From Sarcomyxa edulis (Eukaryota; Basidiomycota; Agaricomycetes; Agaricales; Mycenaceae), in contig QUOL01000005.1 in NCBI GenBank assembly GCA_009761415.1, forward strand, positions 496,001 to 560,000: a stretch of 64,000 bases of DNA. The letters run 5' to 3'. This document shows, piece after piece, positions 1 through 10,334 of this stretch. Position numbers and translations under genes: made by a program. Positions within the stretch are counted from its first letter, which is position 1; each line of letters starts with the position of its first letter. A model generated the notes under the pieces. The model had not been told where the DNA came from. It was given only the letters and a program-made list of their open reading frames with translations, and searched no databases.

Positions 1-586
1 TCGTACTCTTCTTCCTCAAAGCAACATCAGCCGCCAAATCCGTATCCCTCCTCCGTTCCTCCTGCTCCCTCTCACGCTCGCGATCTGGATCCGGTGCATC
101 TAGAGGTGACCGAGGGGTATGTGGTGGGATTTCAAAGAGACGTAGGAATAAGACAAATACAGAGGGAACTAGAGTCGTATGTTTCCGTATCCATATCGGT
201 GCGATGAGGCCGTCGGGATAGACAGGTGATGAGGGTGTTAGAGGCGATAATGGGGAATGAGCGACGGTGAATTGAGAGTCATCTGGGGGTGTTAATTTCC
301 TCGGAGGAAATCGTACATCCCTGTCGACGAGAATGACTTGGAAAGATTTGGATTTCTCGGGCTGCCAGATGGCTACCTTTCGTTGGGCGAGTAGGGCTTC
401 TCTGAGTCGAAGAGAAAGGACGTTAAATGCGTCCTGAAATTTCGTAGATGGGGTTTGTGGAGTCTGAGCAGTCTGAGGAGTCTGAGGAGTCGTTGGGACG
501 GCAGATGAAGGTTGGGGCGCGTCTAGACCAGCTACAAACATCACTGGGGCCAACTGGGCCAATAATTCTGGAGGATACGAGTTCAT
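1..586 (-). CDS. TRAPP complex subunit 11-like protein, N-terminal part (runs off the left edge)
   Basis: One uninterrupted reading frame of about 195 codons runs from an ATG at 584-586 to the window edge. The protein starts MNSYPPELLAQLAPVMFVAG, then has a PQTPQT-type low-complexity spacer. Next come a segment with VRFPPRK, a segment IWIRKHTTLVPSVFVLFLRL and a charged DREREREQEERRR stretch. The layout PPELL...V.GLD...FPP.K...W..KH..LVP..VVLF matches the N-terminus of TRAPPC11 (foie gras/Gryzun), a TRAPPIII subunit acting in ER-Golgi traffic and autophagy in animals and fungi. The assignment rests on remembered family pattern, because most of the protein is outside the window. No intron is seen in this part. 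It faces the metallothionein gene across about 475 bp of shared upstream DNA. An alternative is an unrelated protein with a similar motif order. Confidence 0.7.
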   Translation of the reverse strand, partial: MNSYPPELLAQLAPVMFVAGLDAPQPSSAVPTTPQTPQTAQTPQTPSTKFQDAFNVLSLRLREALLAQRKVAIWQPEKSKSFQVILVDRDVRFPPRKLTPPDDSQFTVAHSPLSPLTPSSPVYPDGLIAPIWIRKHTTLVPSVFVLFLRLFEIPPHTPRSPLDAPDPDREREREQEERRRDTDLAADVALRKKST

Positions 587-1061
587 CGGATTCCAAGATC
601 TTCGTTAGTCTCTGGGATATGTTCAAGTCGTCCTGTCCTCGGGGTACTCCACCAGGAGTAGTGTTCAGGGATTGTGGACGTTGATGGCAGTCTCAACGTT
701 TTCAGAGTCCGAGTCGCGTTTGCTCTCGACATCCATCATCTCTTACTCAGAATTTATGGTTACTATCTGGCCTCCATGCCTTTACATCGTGTACTGTCTT
801 GCGCCGACACGGTCTAATGTCCAAAACCGTTCTCCTTGGCCCCGTGGCGCTCCCTCGAACTGCTTTTGGTTTGAACTCTGGAGACACCTGCGTCAGAGGA
901 TGATATGATGTAGATTCGCTATATCTATGTCTCAGTATCCTCGTCAGACTCACGTCACTATAAGACTGTCCCGTATATATACGATGACGAGTACCCTTGT
1001 ATGTATAACCTCACCTTCGAGCCCAACTTACCACTAGAAGCAAAACACATATCGAAACGAA
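587..1061. promoter_or_regulatory. Divergent intergenic region between the TRAPPC11-like gene and the metallothionein gene
   Basis: No reading frame with coding character is seen here. The stretch must hold the 5' regions of both divergent neighbours. An AT-rich TATATATA-like stretch near 974-982 lies about 80 bp before the metallothionein ATG and could be its TATA element. I see no clear metal-response element. Confidence 0.4.
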
Positions 1062-1374
1062 ATGGTCGGAGTATGTACATGCCAGGCTAACTGCGGGTAC
1101 GTCTCTATCGTCTCTATCTACCATATAGAACGTGTTCCAATGACGTTGACAGCTTTTGTGGTCCTTCCGGGACAGGCTGCGCATGCCCGAAGAACAAATG
1201 CGATTGTACTCAATGCGAGAACAAGGCTCATTCTGACAAGGTACGTTCCGCCATACAAGTCGTCTCCTTCGTTATCCTCGACTGACGATCTATGATATAC
1301 GACAGTGCGCTTGTGGAGGTACAGGCGACAATTGCGCGTGCTCGGAAGGGCATAGAGCTTGCGAGTGCAAGTAG
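1062..1374 (+). CDS. Metallothionein, three exons, 63 residues
   Basis: Splicing 1062-1096, 1153-1240 and 1306-1374 gives a 63-residue protein with 15 cysteines (24 percent), six of which begin Cys-X-Cys pairs (C5/C7, C21/C23, C28/C30, C42/C44, C51/C53, C60/C62), plus two histidines and no Trp or Tyr. It begins MVGVCTCQANCGFCG and ends ACECK. All junctions are GT-AG: the first intron splits a Gly codon (phase 2) and the second is phase 0. Cysteine clusters of this kind bind Cu(I), Zn(II) or Cd(II) through thiolates, so a cytosolic metal-buffering role is expected; which metal cannot be told. Splitting into 35, 88 and 69 nt exons makes the gene nearly invisible to ORF-based calling. A broken second copy lies at 9130-9412. 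Confidence 0.85.
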
Positions 1375-2249
1375 TAATGGAGCTAACGATTCGATCTCTG
1401 CATACGCTGGACAGTTTGTTGTATTTCTATAGATTCTCCTTGATTGAATCGCGTCCTAGTTCGAACGAGAACCACAAGAATCCAGCGTCAAGCATTCAGT
1501 GATCCGGAGCAGAACGTACAATCGACAGCATCGTTCTTCTTCATATCTACGGCTGGATGAAGGCCCAGTACACCTGTTCAACATTCATATTCTTGGCTTT
1601 ATTCGAGGCAAAATCAATTGCTAGACGCGACTCATTTCGTAGCCATCAACAAGATATATTTCTGTGTGGCTAAGTGATATATATATCCTAAACAGCTTTC
1701 GTCGTCTATAAGAGAGTTTCCAGCGAGATGGAGAAAATAATAAATGAACCTATAAGTTCGAAAGTGGAGGTGATGCGGGGGGCTGGGAATGGGAATGGGA
1801 TGGGATGGATGGATGGAAGGTATAATATGGAAGGTATAATATGGAAGGTATAGAGTGGTGAGGGCGATGTGGACATGGAAATGGGATGGGTGGAGTTTCA
1901 GATGGGGATTGATTGGATGGATGGGAAGAATATAGCACATGACGAGAGCTGGGACAGAGACGGAAAACACTGACAAAATGAGAAATGAGAAAAATATATT
2001 TAGATGAGGAGAGTCCGAGAGCGGACGAAAGTGAAATCGTTATGTAGTCGTGAAGAGATGGAACGAGAAAGAGAAGGAGAAGGAGAAGGAGAAGGAGAAA
2101 GCGACATCGTGGTGAAAGATGAGTTCACGCTAGAGCTCGATGGAGTACGTACGGCGTGTACTACTGGGTGGCATCCGACGGTGTGGCTTCACGATGTTCG
2201 GCGAGGCGGGGATCGGAACCAAATCGGAATCAAAAACTCCGCCGCGATC
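1375..2249. other. Intergenic region between the metallothionein and the 3' end of A1
   Basis: It begins with the metallothionein 3' flank, which is partly conserved beside the decayed copy near 9413-9475. The middle, around 1770-1925, is rich in ATGGGA/GGATGG short repeats. These long frames are low-complexity and I do not regard them as genes. The segment close to 2250 corresponds to where A2 and A3 still code, and is probably former coding sequence of A1 now beyond its stop. Confidence 0.4.
2059..2101. repeat. GAGAAG/GAGAAG purine microsatellite
   Basis: A short run of GAGAAG-type triplets sits just beyond the A1 stop. It is a simple-sequence repeat with no further meaning visible. Confidence 0.6.
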
Positions 2250-4556
2250 TTATCTCTTCCCCATCGATACCATCCTCGAGCTCGACGGTCCAGCGGCCTG
2301 TTGCAATGCTACCGTGGCCAGCAAGTCGAGTGGATGCATATGGATGGATGCATCTGGCGGAGAGCTCTGGGGAAGACCCATCGACGTGTATTCGGCGAGG
2401 ATAACGGTGGTGCGTGTCTCCTTCCCCTTCCCTTTCGCAACCTTTCGAGGACGACGACCATCGCTCTCGTCGTCCACGTCGTCCTCCTCTCCTCTCCGCC
2501 GTTTACCTCCCAACGACGTCGACACTTCCGCTTGACCAAAAGCGCCCTGAGGCTCCATAGGAGTGAGCCTCGGCCGGGGGTGGTGCCGACCAGCATCCTC
2601 CTCTTCGTTGTCGTCCTCGAGCCTCGGTCGTTTCTTGTTAAGTGATTTTGTTAATGTCTTCTTGGCTGGTTTACGCGCCCCCTTCCTCTTGTCCCCCTGC
2701 GCATCGCCCGCATCGGTCTCCTCACGCCCGGGTTCCTGAGGTGAATGCATAATCGCGTCGGCCAGGCCGTTCATCTCGTTCACCAGCACAGGGAACCCTG
2801 CCTCCAGTCCATACATCTCAGCCCTGAAACCCCCAATAACCGTCTCGCGGCTGATAGAGCCGGAGGGTGCGTGCGCGGGCAGATCTGCCAGATTCGAGAG
2901 GGCTTCGCGTAGCCTCGTTAAGCCGTCCTGAAAGTTGTCGACCATTTTCTGCATGTGTAGGAGCCTGGCATCCGGGGTGTTTGTTTTGTTTGTAGATGCA
3001 GCGGGGGTCTCGTGGGCGGGGGCTTCGTACGCGGGAGCAGCGACCTTGCGATTGCGACGAACGGTTCCCGTCGGCTTCACGGTGGACTTCCTTGTAACGC
3101 CCTTAGGCTTGGGTAGTGCCTTCGGGGCCACTGTAGGAGATGAACGACGTGAGATCGATGGAGGATATGTGAGATTTGATTTTACTGACCTGGTAGAGCC
3201 TCTGGCTGCGGGGCTGGCATGATAAGACGTGCCTTGGGTACAGCTATCGACGATGAACGAACAACGTGAGTAAGTTGGGGGATATGTTAGATTTGATTCT
3301 ACTGACCTGGTAGAGCCTCTGGCTGCGGGGCTGGCATGATAAGACGTGCTTTGGGTGCAGCTACCGACGAGGAACGACGTGAGCACGATGGGGGATATGA
3401 TAGATCTTATTATACTAACCTGGTTGAGCCTCCAGTTGTGCCTTGGGTTGCGGGGGCGGGGGCGGCATGATGAGACGTGCCTTGGGTAGACCTACCGACA
3501 ATGAACGACATGAGCAAGATGCAGGATATGATAGATTCGATTCTACTGACCTGGTTGAACCTCTGGCTGTGGCTGGAGCTGCGGGGCTGGCATGATAAGA
3601 CGTGCCTTGGGTGCCGCTACCGACGAAGAACGACGTGAGTGAGATGGGGGATATGCTAAATTTGATTCTACTGACCTGGTTGAGCCTCCAGCTGTGCCTT
3701 GGGTTGCGGGGGCGGGGGCGGCATGATGAGACGTGCTTTGGGTGCCGCTACCGACGATGAACAATGTGAGTGAGATGGGGGATATAATAGATTTGATTCT
3801 ACTGACCTGGTTGAGCCTCTGGCTGTGGTATCGCTTTCGGGGCTGGCATGATAAGACGTGCCTTGGGTGCATCTACCGACGATGAACGACGTGAGCAAGA
3901 TTGGCATACGACAGACTCGATTCTACTCACCGGGTTGAGCCTCTGGTTGTGGCTGGAGCTGCGGGGCTGGAAGGATCAGACGTGCCTTGGGTGCCGCTAC
4001 TGACAATGAACGACGTGAGCAATAGTGCGCCATGATTTATTTGCTTTACTAACCTGGTCCAGCCTCCAGCTGTAATTTGGCCTTCGGGATTGCCTTCTTC
4101 CGGCGCGTCGCGGGGGCAGCTATGGACAAAGGACGATGTCAGTGCCAGCGATGGATACCAGACTTTACGAACACTGACCAGCCGGAGGATTGCCACCCGA
4201 AGTGAGCTTTTCAAGAGCCTTCTTCTCGATATCGTCGATGCATTTACCTCGTCGCAGTCCTCCAACTTCAACTTGGGGTGCTTGAGGCTGTGACGAGCCA
4301 CTCGGTCCGTCGCTGCTACCATCATCAATATTGGAACATATGTATATGAAGAACAATCGACACACGTGATAGCATTGAGGTGTTTGTTAGTCGAAGAATC
4401 GATAGTTGTTTTGTTGTGGCCCTTGGGCGCGATGCTCTGCATCTATCAAAGTGTTCATTGAGTAGCCATAGATCAGCGATGGAGATGTGAGCGTACAGTT
4501 ATATCTTGTTCGTCTTTGTCTTCGAGTCCCTTGAGATTATCGCGAGGTGTGGACAT
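2250..4556 (-). CDS. A1: unrecognised Lys/Pro-rich, probably nuclear protein with amplified micro-exons (family copy 1)
   Basis: I recognise no known family. The start at 4554-4556 (MSTPRDNLKGLEDKDEQ) is chosen because A2 and A3 begin with the same M...L..LK.KD pattern. Exon 2 (MQSIAPKGHNK) aligns with A3. Exon 3 holds an acidic/Ser part, LRRGKCI where the sisters have R(R/K)SERI, and a Lys-rich tail. Then come about eight symmetric phase-1 micro-exons of 54-72 nt, seven of them coding (A)PKARLIMP plus a Pro/Gln tail. The long last exon carries a helical segment (LLHMQKMVDNFQDGL... to ...ADAIMHSPQE) shared with A2 and A3, then Lys/Arg clusters (KKTLTKSLNKKRPR, GKRRRG, KVAKGKGK) that look like nuclear signals. 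After DLLAT the frame departs from the family and ends early, so the C-terminus appears frameshifted. Chromatin or DNA association is inference from composition only. Confidence 0.75.
3185..4170 (-). repeat. Tandem exon-plus-intron units inside A1 (about eight copies, 115-130 bp each)
   Basis: Units start near 3185, 3302, 3417, 3546, 3671, 3803, 3926 and 4048. Each contains a complete micro-exon bounded by AG (minus-strand acceptor) and GTCAG/GTTAG/GTGAG donors, followed by a 50-65 nt intron. Seven units encode PKARL(I)MP-type peptides; the eighth is diverged (AAPATRRKKAIPKAK). Units 3 and 5 share a longer PPPPPQPKAQLEAQP exon, while 1 and 2 share a short PAPQPEALP exon, so two-unit blocks were probably copied. 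All exons that I measured are multiples of three with 1-1 phase, so any copy number keeps the frame. A2 and A3 have a single equivalent unit. Confidence 0.85.
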
Positions 4557-5060
4557 CGTAGGTGAGATGGTAAGTAGATCTGAGTGTAAGTGGAAGGTGG
4601 GTGGAAGTGGAAGTGGAAGTGTGAAATTGTCCAAAGGCAGCGAGGATGAGTCTTGGTAGAACAAAGCAAAGATATTCACAACAATTCAGCTTCCGAAGAG
4701 CAGCAAATCGAAGAGTTAGGTGCAAGTTGGAGTGTGAGTGTGAGTGTAAGTCAAGTAGATGATGGGGGAGTGGCAGAAAGTCCAAGTGGGAGGTTTATAA
4801 AGGCTTGGTGCCAGTCGGAGATGCGGGTTTTGAATTTCGAGAAATAACAGAAGATGGTGAGTTTGGAAGCTGCCGCTGTCGTTTTTCTTGTGCAAGTTGT
4901 TGGAGATGAACAAACTATCATAATCTCCAGTATCTAAGGCTTACAGCCACTTTTTGTTCGGAATTTTGTTCAGGACTCGAGTGGCTTGAGAAGGCTTACG
5001 TCAGAACGCGTCGCGTCCTTTTGATATGCCGCGCACGTGATCGCACGCGTAGACTATGTT
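4557..5060 (-). promoter_or_regulatory. Upstream region of A1, conserved in A2 and A3
   Basis: Reading away from the A1 start there is a GGAAGT-repeat tract (about 4606-4622), a TATA-like TTTATAAA at about 4793-4801, a GGAGA-AAC block, and a distal block at about 4985-5060. The distal block has CGCGTCGCG, CACGTG at 5034-5039 followed by ATCG, and ACGCGT. The same order occurs before A2 and A3. CACGTG is the core of bHLH sites (Cbf1/Pho4 type) and ACGCGT of MBF-type sites in yeasts; use of these factors here is inference. Confidence 0.65.
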
Positions 5061-6930
5061 AACACGGATGCAAATTTGTGCAGGGGATTTAGGATTTACG
5101 TATGCTCTCTGGACATATTAGAATCTGCTTTGCTCAGCCCGCTTATACGTGGTAATTTGGGCGTAGTTGATCCTCAAACTCTTGTTAGACTCTCATGAAC
5201 ATGCAGTAACGCATCACGCTGACACACCATCCCATTCTTTCCGCCATACTGAAGAGCAGATCGGAGAAGGTCCGAGGGAGAACAGGAGTTCCGAGAGTGA
5301 AAGCTGCGGAAGTATGTGGTATTCTTTCATTGGAGACTCTATGACGTTACAAGAGCAAAGTAAGTAGAGATACAATAAGTATATCACCCGGTGCTCATCT
5401 CGACTTAAAGGCCACGAGCGAGTGCTCCTATGATCACGCCACAACTACAAGAGTGGTTGTCGCTGGTGTGACAAAATGTTGAAGCTGGCGTAGGGTTGCC
5501 ACCAGGATATATCTGGCAGTGCATGTTAACAATTAGGCACGGCATCGGCTTAAATAAACTTCGACTCAGACTTACAGGCTCGTGTAACATTGCAAGCATC
5601 GTCATAAGCCCAGATGCCCTTGTCTTAAAAATTCTGTTAATGATGAGTCGGTCTATAACCAGTAAAAACTCACCTCTATTGTATCTCCATCATTCGTGAT
5701 GCTTCAGTCCGCGCTTTTTGGCATGTATGAGAGAAGTGATTCTTCTTGGCGTAGATGACATCGACAGGGATGCGGAAATCGTTGACTGGGATTGGATTGC
5801 ATCGCTGAGATATTGTTCGATCCGACTGGAAAGAACTTTTGCATGGTCGTCATAGTCCTCTATTTTTGCAGTGCACTTTCGGAATGTTGTGATTACCCTC
5901 AGGAGCATGCAGCGAAGAGAGTCGACAAAACCGCGACGTCAATAGACGCAGTCAAGATAATCTCGCAAGCCGCAGACATTGAACTCTGCGAATCAAACGA
6001 CGGCTAAATCGCGGAACGCGTGGTGTGGTGTGATAGGGCAAGGTTGTGTTCATTGTTTGAAAGGTACAATCCACGAATCCATAGCTTGAGATGGTTCCAG
6101 ATTACAAGACACCTAGAAAGGATCTGCTAGCGTACCTAGACCTGATGCAATCCGCAAAGACTTTCGCTCCATCTCCTTGTTTCGTTCGAGGCGGAATAGG
6201 AATGCCTCTCGGGGTCTGAGTCTTTCTAATAATGATATTAGCGATACTCAAACCGAAACCTGGATAATTGCGATGGTTCCGAATATTCAGGAGCATCATG
6301 AGCGCGTCCTAATGTTCAAACTTGAGTTGAACCTAGTTTTGGCAATAGAACGTACCCGAGAGTCACTCCGTCTTTCTCTGCGGAGCAACCCATCTTGTAT
6401 CAGTGTCCCACTATCTATCATTCCGGACGTGGGTGGGCAGGACTTGCAAATATCGATTTTGTTTCTTCTTCGAAACACGTTCGAAAAGGCAGTATTGCTT
6501 ACCATTGACCAGTGTATCGCAGGCTTATATCGACTCTGACTTGAAGCAGTCGCGCGGGCCCCTCAAAGGACCTGACCATATGCATGACCTATTAAGTAGA
6601 AGAAGAGGGTCCGAAGCGGCGGTAGTCTTGAAAGTGGATTTCTCCGGATGGATCCAAAGTCGTGAAGAGGGTTGAGCATGCGTATGCACTACTAGGCACG
6701 TAGTCTTCTTGTTTTTCGTTGATCAATCCTCGTGCACAATGCGATGCATGAAAAAAATGGATTTAGGGAAAGGTCTGGATAATAAAGGGAACGGTAGACA
6801 CGATATAGAGATCCAGAGAGGAATTCGAAAAGAGTAGGAAGGATAAGAGATTCTAGATGTAGATGAGGAAAGTCGATACGAATGTAGAAAAGAGATAGAA
6901 GGGAAGAACAAGGCCTTGCCAAGTGTCGAT
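5061..6930. other. Gene-poor region between A1 promoter and the A2 3' end
   Basis: I find no supported gene. Some frames of 60-120 codons occur on both strands (for example around 5690-6010 and 6100-6510), but none has a family signature or convincing splice context. They could be remnants of a decayed gene. By comparison with the other two units a metallothionein copy might have been expected here; I could not find one. 6700-6930 is probably A2 3' untranslated sequence. Confidence 0.35.
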
Positions 6931-8535
6931 TCACGATGAGGCAGCGATGGGGTCCCTGGACGGTGGAGGGGTAGATGAAGTTGGAGGATTCCGGGAATGG
7001 GACGATGGAACAGCCACAGGCTGAGTTGGACGAGTTCGTGGGAGAGGGTCGGAACGGCACGAAGAAGTCTGCCAGACTACAGATTCCGATCTTATCATCT
7101 CTTCCCCGTCAAGGTCCTCCAGCGCCTGGTGAGTGCCATCTCCATGTCGTGGCGTAGTACTAGTCGATCTAGAGTCGACAGTCTCGATTGCAGGAGACTG
7201 CAAAACGCCCTCCGTAGCCAGCAGATCGTCAGGATCGTTTGACTTTTGCTCGGGGTTGCTATCCAGAATCGTTTCCTTCCCTTGACCTTTCCTATCCTTC
7301 TCTTTGAGGGATTGCTTGGAATGATATTCCTCTGACTCCGATACACCTCTCGGGTCTGCGTTGCTCGTACTAGTAGATGGCAAAGAGTCCCCGTGGCCAG
7401 ACCTGTCTTGAGATACTGGAGGGACCAACCTCCGGCGCGGATGATGTCGTACATCGTTCTCTGCACCGTTGGTGTCCGTCTCTCTCATGCGCTTCCTGTT
7501 GAGGGAATCAATCGCCGTCTTCTCGGTGGCCTGCTGGCGCTTATCGCCCGCATTGGTATCGTTATTCCTCTTCTCCCGCGAGACACTCAGCACCATCTTT
7601 GCCGAACAAACCAGCTCTTGCACCACCGTGGGGAAGTATCCTTCCAGTTCGTCCAGCCCGGCCCTGAACTCCTGGAACATATTCTCGTGGGCGATAGAGC
7701 CCGGTAACGTGTCCACAGGCGTATCTGCCATCTTGACCACTCCTTCGTGCAGTTCCCCTAGTCTCTCCTGGAAACACGCGACGACATCTTGTAGGCGTCC
7801 CAATCCGCTAGCTAGGAGGCGCGTCTCGTATGTAGATGCGATCTCCTCGGGTGTCGGGGCAGTCTTGTTCAGATTACGACGCACAGACTGTGAGGCGGCC
7901 ACAGGCTTCTTTGCCTCGAGTTTTGCTTTTGGTGTGGCTTTTGGTTTTGGCAAAGTCTTGGTTGGACGTGCCTCGGAGACAGCTGTAGAAGATGAAGGAT
8001 GTCAGCGACATGAAGACATGGTAGATTTTGCTTCTGCTGACCAGGAAGTTTCTTTGGCTGTGACTTGGCCTTTGGTGGTGGCTTCGCCTTTAGTGCTGCC
8101 TTGGGAGCATCTATGGATGACGAACGGCATGAGTAACAGTGGTGGACAACAGGCATTACTTTCTCTGACCAGTACGAGTCTTGGCAGCTAACGCCGCCCG
8201 TTTCTTAGCGTCTACGATGCGCTCGCTTCGTCGAGGCTCGTTATCTTGGGGAGCTTGAGACTCTGACGAGCCACTAGGTTCAGTGCTGCCAACGTGGTCA
8301 TCACTATAGGATTGCATACATAAAGTGGCAGACGACATACGTGGAGTCATCAGCATGCTTGCCATTTGAGACATTGGTGGTGGCTCTATCGTTGCTGTCT
8401 GTATTTGTGCCATGTATCTGATAGAATGATGATTGAGTATGCCTGAAGTGGCGATAGCGATGTGAGGGATCTTACATTGGCATTTGGCACGTCTTTCTCT
8501 TTCAGTGTCTCAAGAGCCTTGCGCTGTCTGGCCAT
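6931..8535 (-). CDS. A2: unrecognised Lys/Pro-rich, probably nuclear protein (family copy 2)
   Basis: A paralogue of A1 and A3 with five exons. Exon 1 starts at 8535 (MARQRKALETLKEKDVPNAN). Exon 2 reads IHGTNTDSNDR... after splicing. Exon 3 has STEPSGSSESQAPQ and the basic motif PRRSERI. A single micro-exon reads DAPKAALKAKPPPKAK. The long last exon opens with PKPKATPKAKLEAKK, then has the family helical domain (LGRLQDVVACFQERL ... GSIAHENMFQEFRAGLDELE ... FPTVVQEL), a LNRKRMRE/HHPRRRLVPP block and a long Ser/Pro-rich tail. The junction phases of the last three exons (phase 1) match A1. Unlike A1, the C-terminus is full length, with GEEMIRSESVVW aligned to A3. The function is unknown; the basic clusters and RRSERI-type motif suggest a nuclear, possibly chromatin-bound protein. 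A decayed transposon protein is less likely because splicing and frame are kept in three copies. Confidence 0.75.
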
Positions 8536-8945
8536 ATTGGTAGTTGAAAGGTGATTGGGGGAGTTTGGATGTGTTAGATATTTTGAGAAGAATCGAAGTG
8601 GCTCGGAACGATTTTGCAAATCGAGATGTGAAAGTGGGTGGAGTGGAAGTGGAAGTGGAAGTGGAAGTGGCGAGGAGTCCACACTTGGTGTTTATGAAAG
8701 TTTGGCGCTCGTGGGAGAACAAAGGGACGAGCGGATTTCGAATTTCGAAATCTTACAGAGCTAGCCAGCTTATGAGCTGCTGCCTTCATTGTCTTTCTTT
8801 GACTCTCATTGATCTTGATGACCAGGTCTTATTAATCAGCTTTGTGCTCGAAATCGTTGTTGAGCATCCAGTGGCTCGAGGAGGAGAGCTTATGTCACGA
8901 ACGCGTCGCGTCCATTTAATATCGCGTGCACGTGATCGAGCGCGT
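8536..8945 (-). promoter_or_regulatory. Upstream region of A2, conserved in A1 and A3
   Basis: It contains four GGAAGT repeats (about 8645-8672), a degenerate TATA position (TTTATGAA, about 8691-8698), a GGGAGAACAAAG block, and a distal block ending with ACGCGTCGCG (about 8900) and CACGTG at 8929-8934 followed by ATCG. The distal block lies only about 200 bp before the metallothionein relic on the other strand, so it might once have served both genes. Confidence 0.65.
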
Positions 8946-9129
8946 CGACTTAGACTCTGATTCTGATCCCTGAGACTTGCTTTTCACTCACTCATCTCCC
9001 TAGAACATCGCTCGGACGTGGCTATTTCATCAATTTGAGAACTTGTGCTACTCGCTAGGAGATGTATATGGCGACGACTCGCCCTGCATCGACACGAGTT
9101 ACGCACTCGAGGCAACTTTTTGATTATGA

Positions 9130-9412
9130 ATGGTCGGAGGAGTATGTACATGCTATACTCACTGTGGGTAAGTTTCTACCCTTCAAAATTATATCACTGT
9201 CATACAGAACATGTCCCCATCTCAACAGATTAGATTTTATAGCTCTCGCGGTCATTCCAGCGCATGCTCAACGATTGCGACTGCATTCAGTGCGAGGAGA
9301 AGGCTTGTTTTGATAGGGTGCGTCCGATAAAGCTGTCCTTGCCTTGCCTGGAGGTATACAATAATGCGCATGGATACGCTTTAGAAGGCATATGGCTCGC
9401 GAGTGCGAATAG
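9130..9412 (+). pseudogene. Decayed second metallothionein copy
   Basis: Exon 1 is still intact (MVGGVCTCYTHCG) with a good GTAAGT donor. The exon-2 region aligns to the working gene at 1062-1374 but lost several codons and one Cys codon (TGT to CGC), so the cysteine frame (DCDCIQCEEKAC) is out of phase with exon 1. The exon-3 region keeps TGC-CTT-GCC-TGGAGG and GCGAGTGC homology but has lost the cysteine pattern. Homology also runs into the 3' flank, where both have GCATAC(G/T)CTGGA. I infer duplication with the surrounding unit, then decay. An unseen splice form rescuing the frame cannot be fully excluded. Confidence 0.75.
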
Positions 9413-10334
9413 GAATGGGTCGACGGCTCGAGATCTGCATACTCTGGATAATCCGTTGCATTCCTATGGACTCTTCATCATCATGGTGTAAGAGACTCGT
9501 ATCGAGAGTCTAAAAGAAGACGGACGTTGACCCATCTCAACGGACCGGCGTACATGGCTCGTGGTGCTGATATTCTTCAGCTTCCATGTTTAGCAGTCAC
9601 GGTACGCCTGTTTCTTTGCATTATATTCTTGTTCACATATTGCGCGAGACCAGGATACCAGCCGTGACTCGCGTACGTGAACACAATAGAGAACAGGGCC
9701 ACGCAAGCTCTTCTCCCAAGCTCTTCCTCAAGACCTGCACCTACGCCCTCCTTGAGGCTACTAGTTCCTTTCAAACACGAAACAACCCAGAGCTACACAT
9801 GACTCCAAGTTGTAGATACGATTGCGTTGACCACTCGAAGGATCTCATCGAGAGCATGACACGAAAGAAAAGCCTCATAAGTAGTAAGTCCTTTGTCGTT
9901 TGGAAGTTCGAGGAATGTCCTGAGGACGGTCTCATATTTTGCGCGTTAGTTCAGAGGCGTAAGTAGTGTTCTCGTCCTTTCGAGCGTTTGTGAACCAAGT
10001 ATATACTGACAGTTTCTATCGTATGATCATTCGTAGCAGAATGAAGTCAGAGAGGAAGAAAACTACAAAAAAGCGAACAAGAGGAATGGGAAGGGAACAT
10101 TATAGGGGGCGGAGGGTGTTGGGAATGGAATGGGAAGTATTCTGATGGTGTATGGATGGAAAGATGGAATGTATATGATGAGTAGATTGTCAGGGCAAGA
10201 TACCTCATAGAGCGAGGGAAAATGAAATACGTAGAGATCTAGGGAAATTGGGATGCACATAAGAGAACTGAATGGAGCAATAGTAAACCGAATGCGAGAG
10301 TGGTTTCCTAGAACGATGGCCATTATCGCGTGAT
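9413..10334. other. Intergenic region between the metallothionein relic and A3
   Basis: The first 60 bp match the 3' flank of the working metallothionein. A 126-codon frame at 9586-9966 has no recognisable family and I do not support it as a gene. The GGAATGGGA-rich part near 10080-10140 resembles the low-complexity stretch downstream of A1 and is probably A3 3' sequence. Confidence 0.35.

Noticed and set aside
1632..1976. Minus-strand frame rich in His, Pro and Tyr
   Set aside because: It is translated simple-sequence DNA (GGATGG/ATGGGA repeats), open in more than one frame.
3185..4170. Possible CRISPR-like repeat array
   Set aside because: The units are 115-130 bp, contain splice sites and coding frames, and the host is eukaryotic; they are exon-intron duplicates.
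5690..6540. Possible decayed coding gene on the minus strand
   Set aside because: Isolated helical-looking pieces, but no motif and no consistent splice path.
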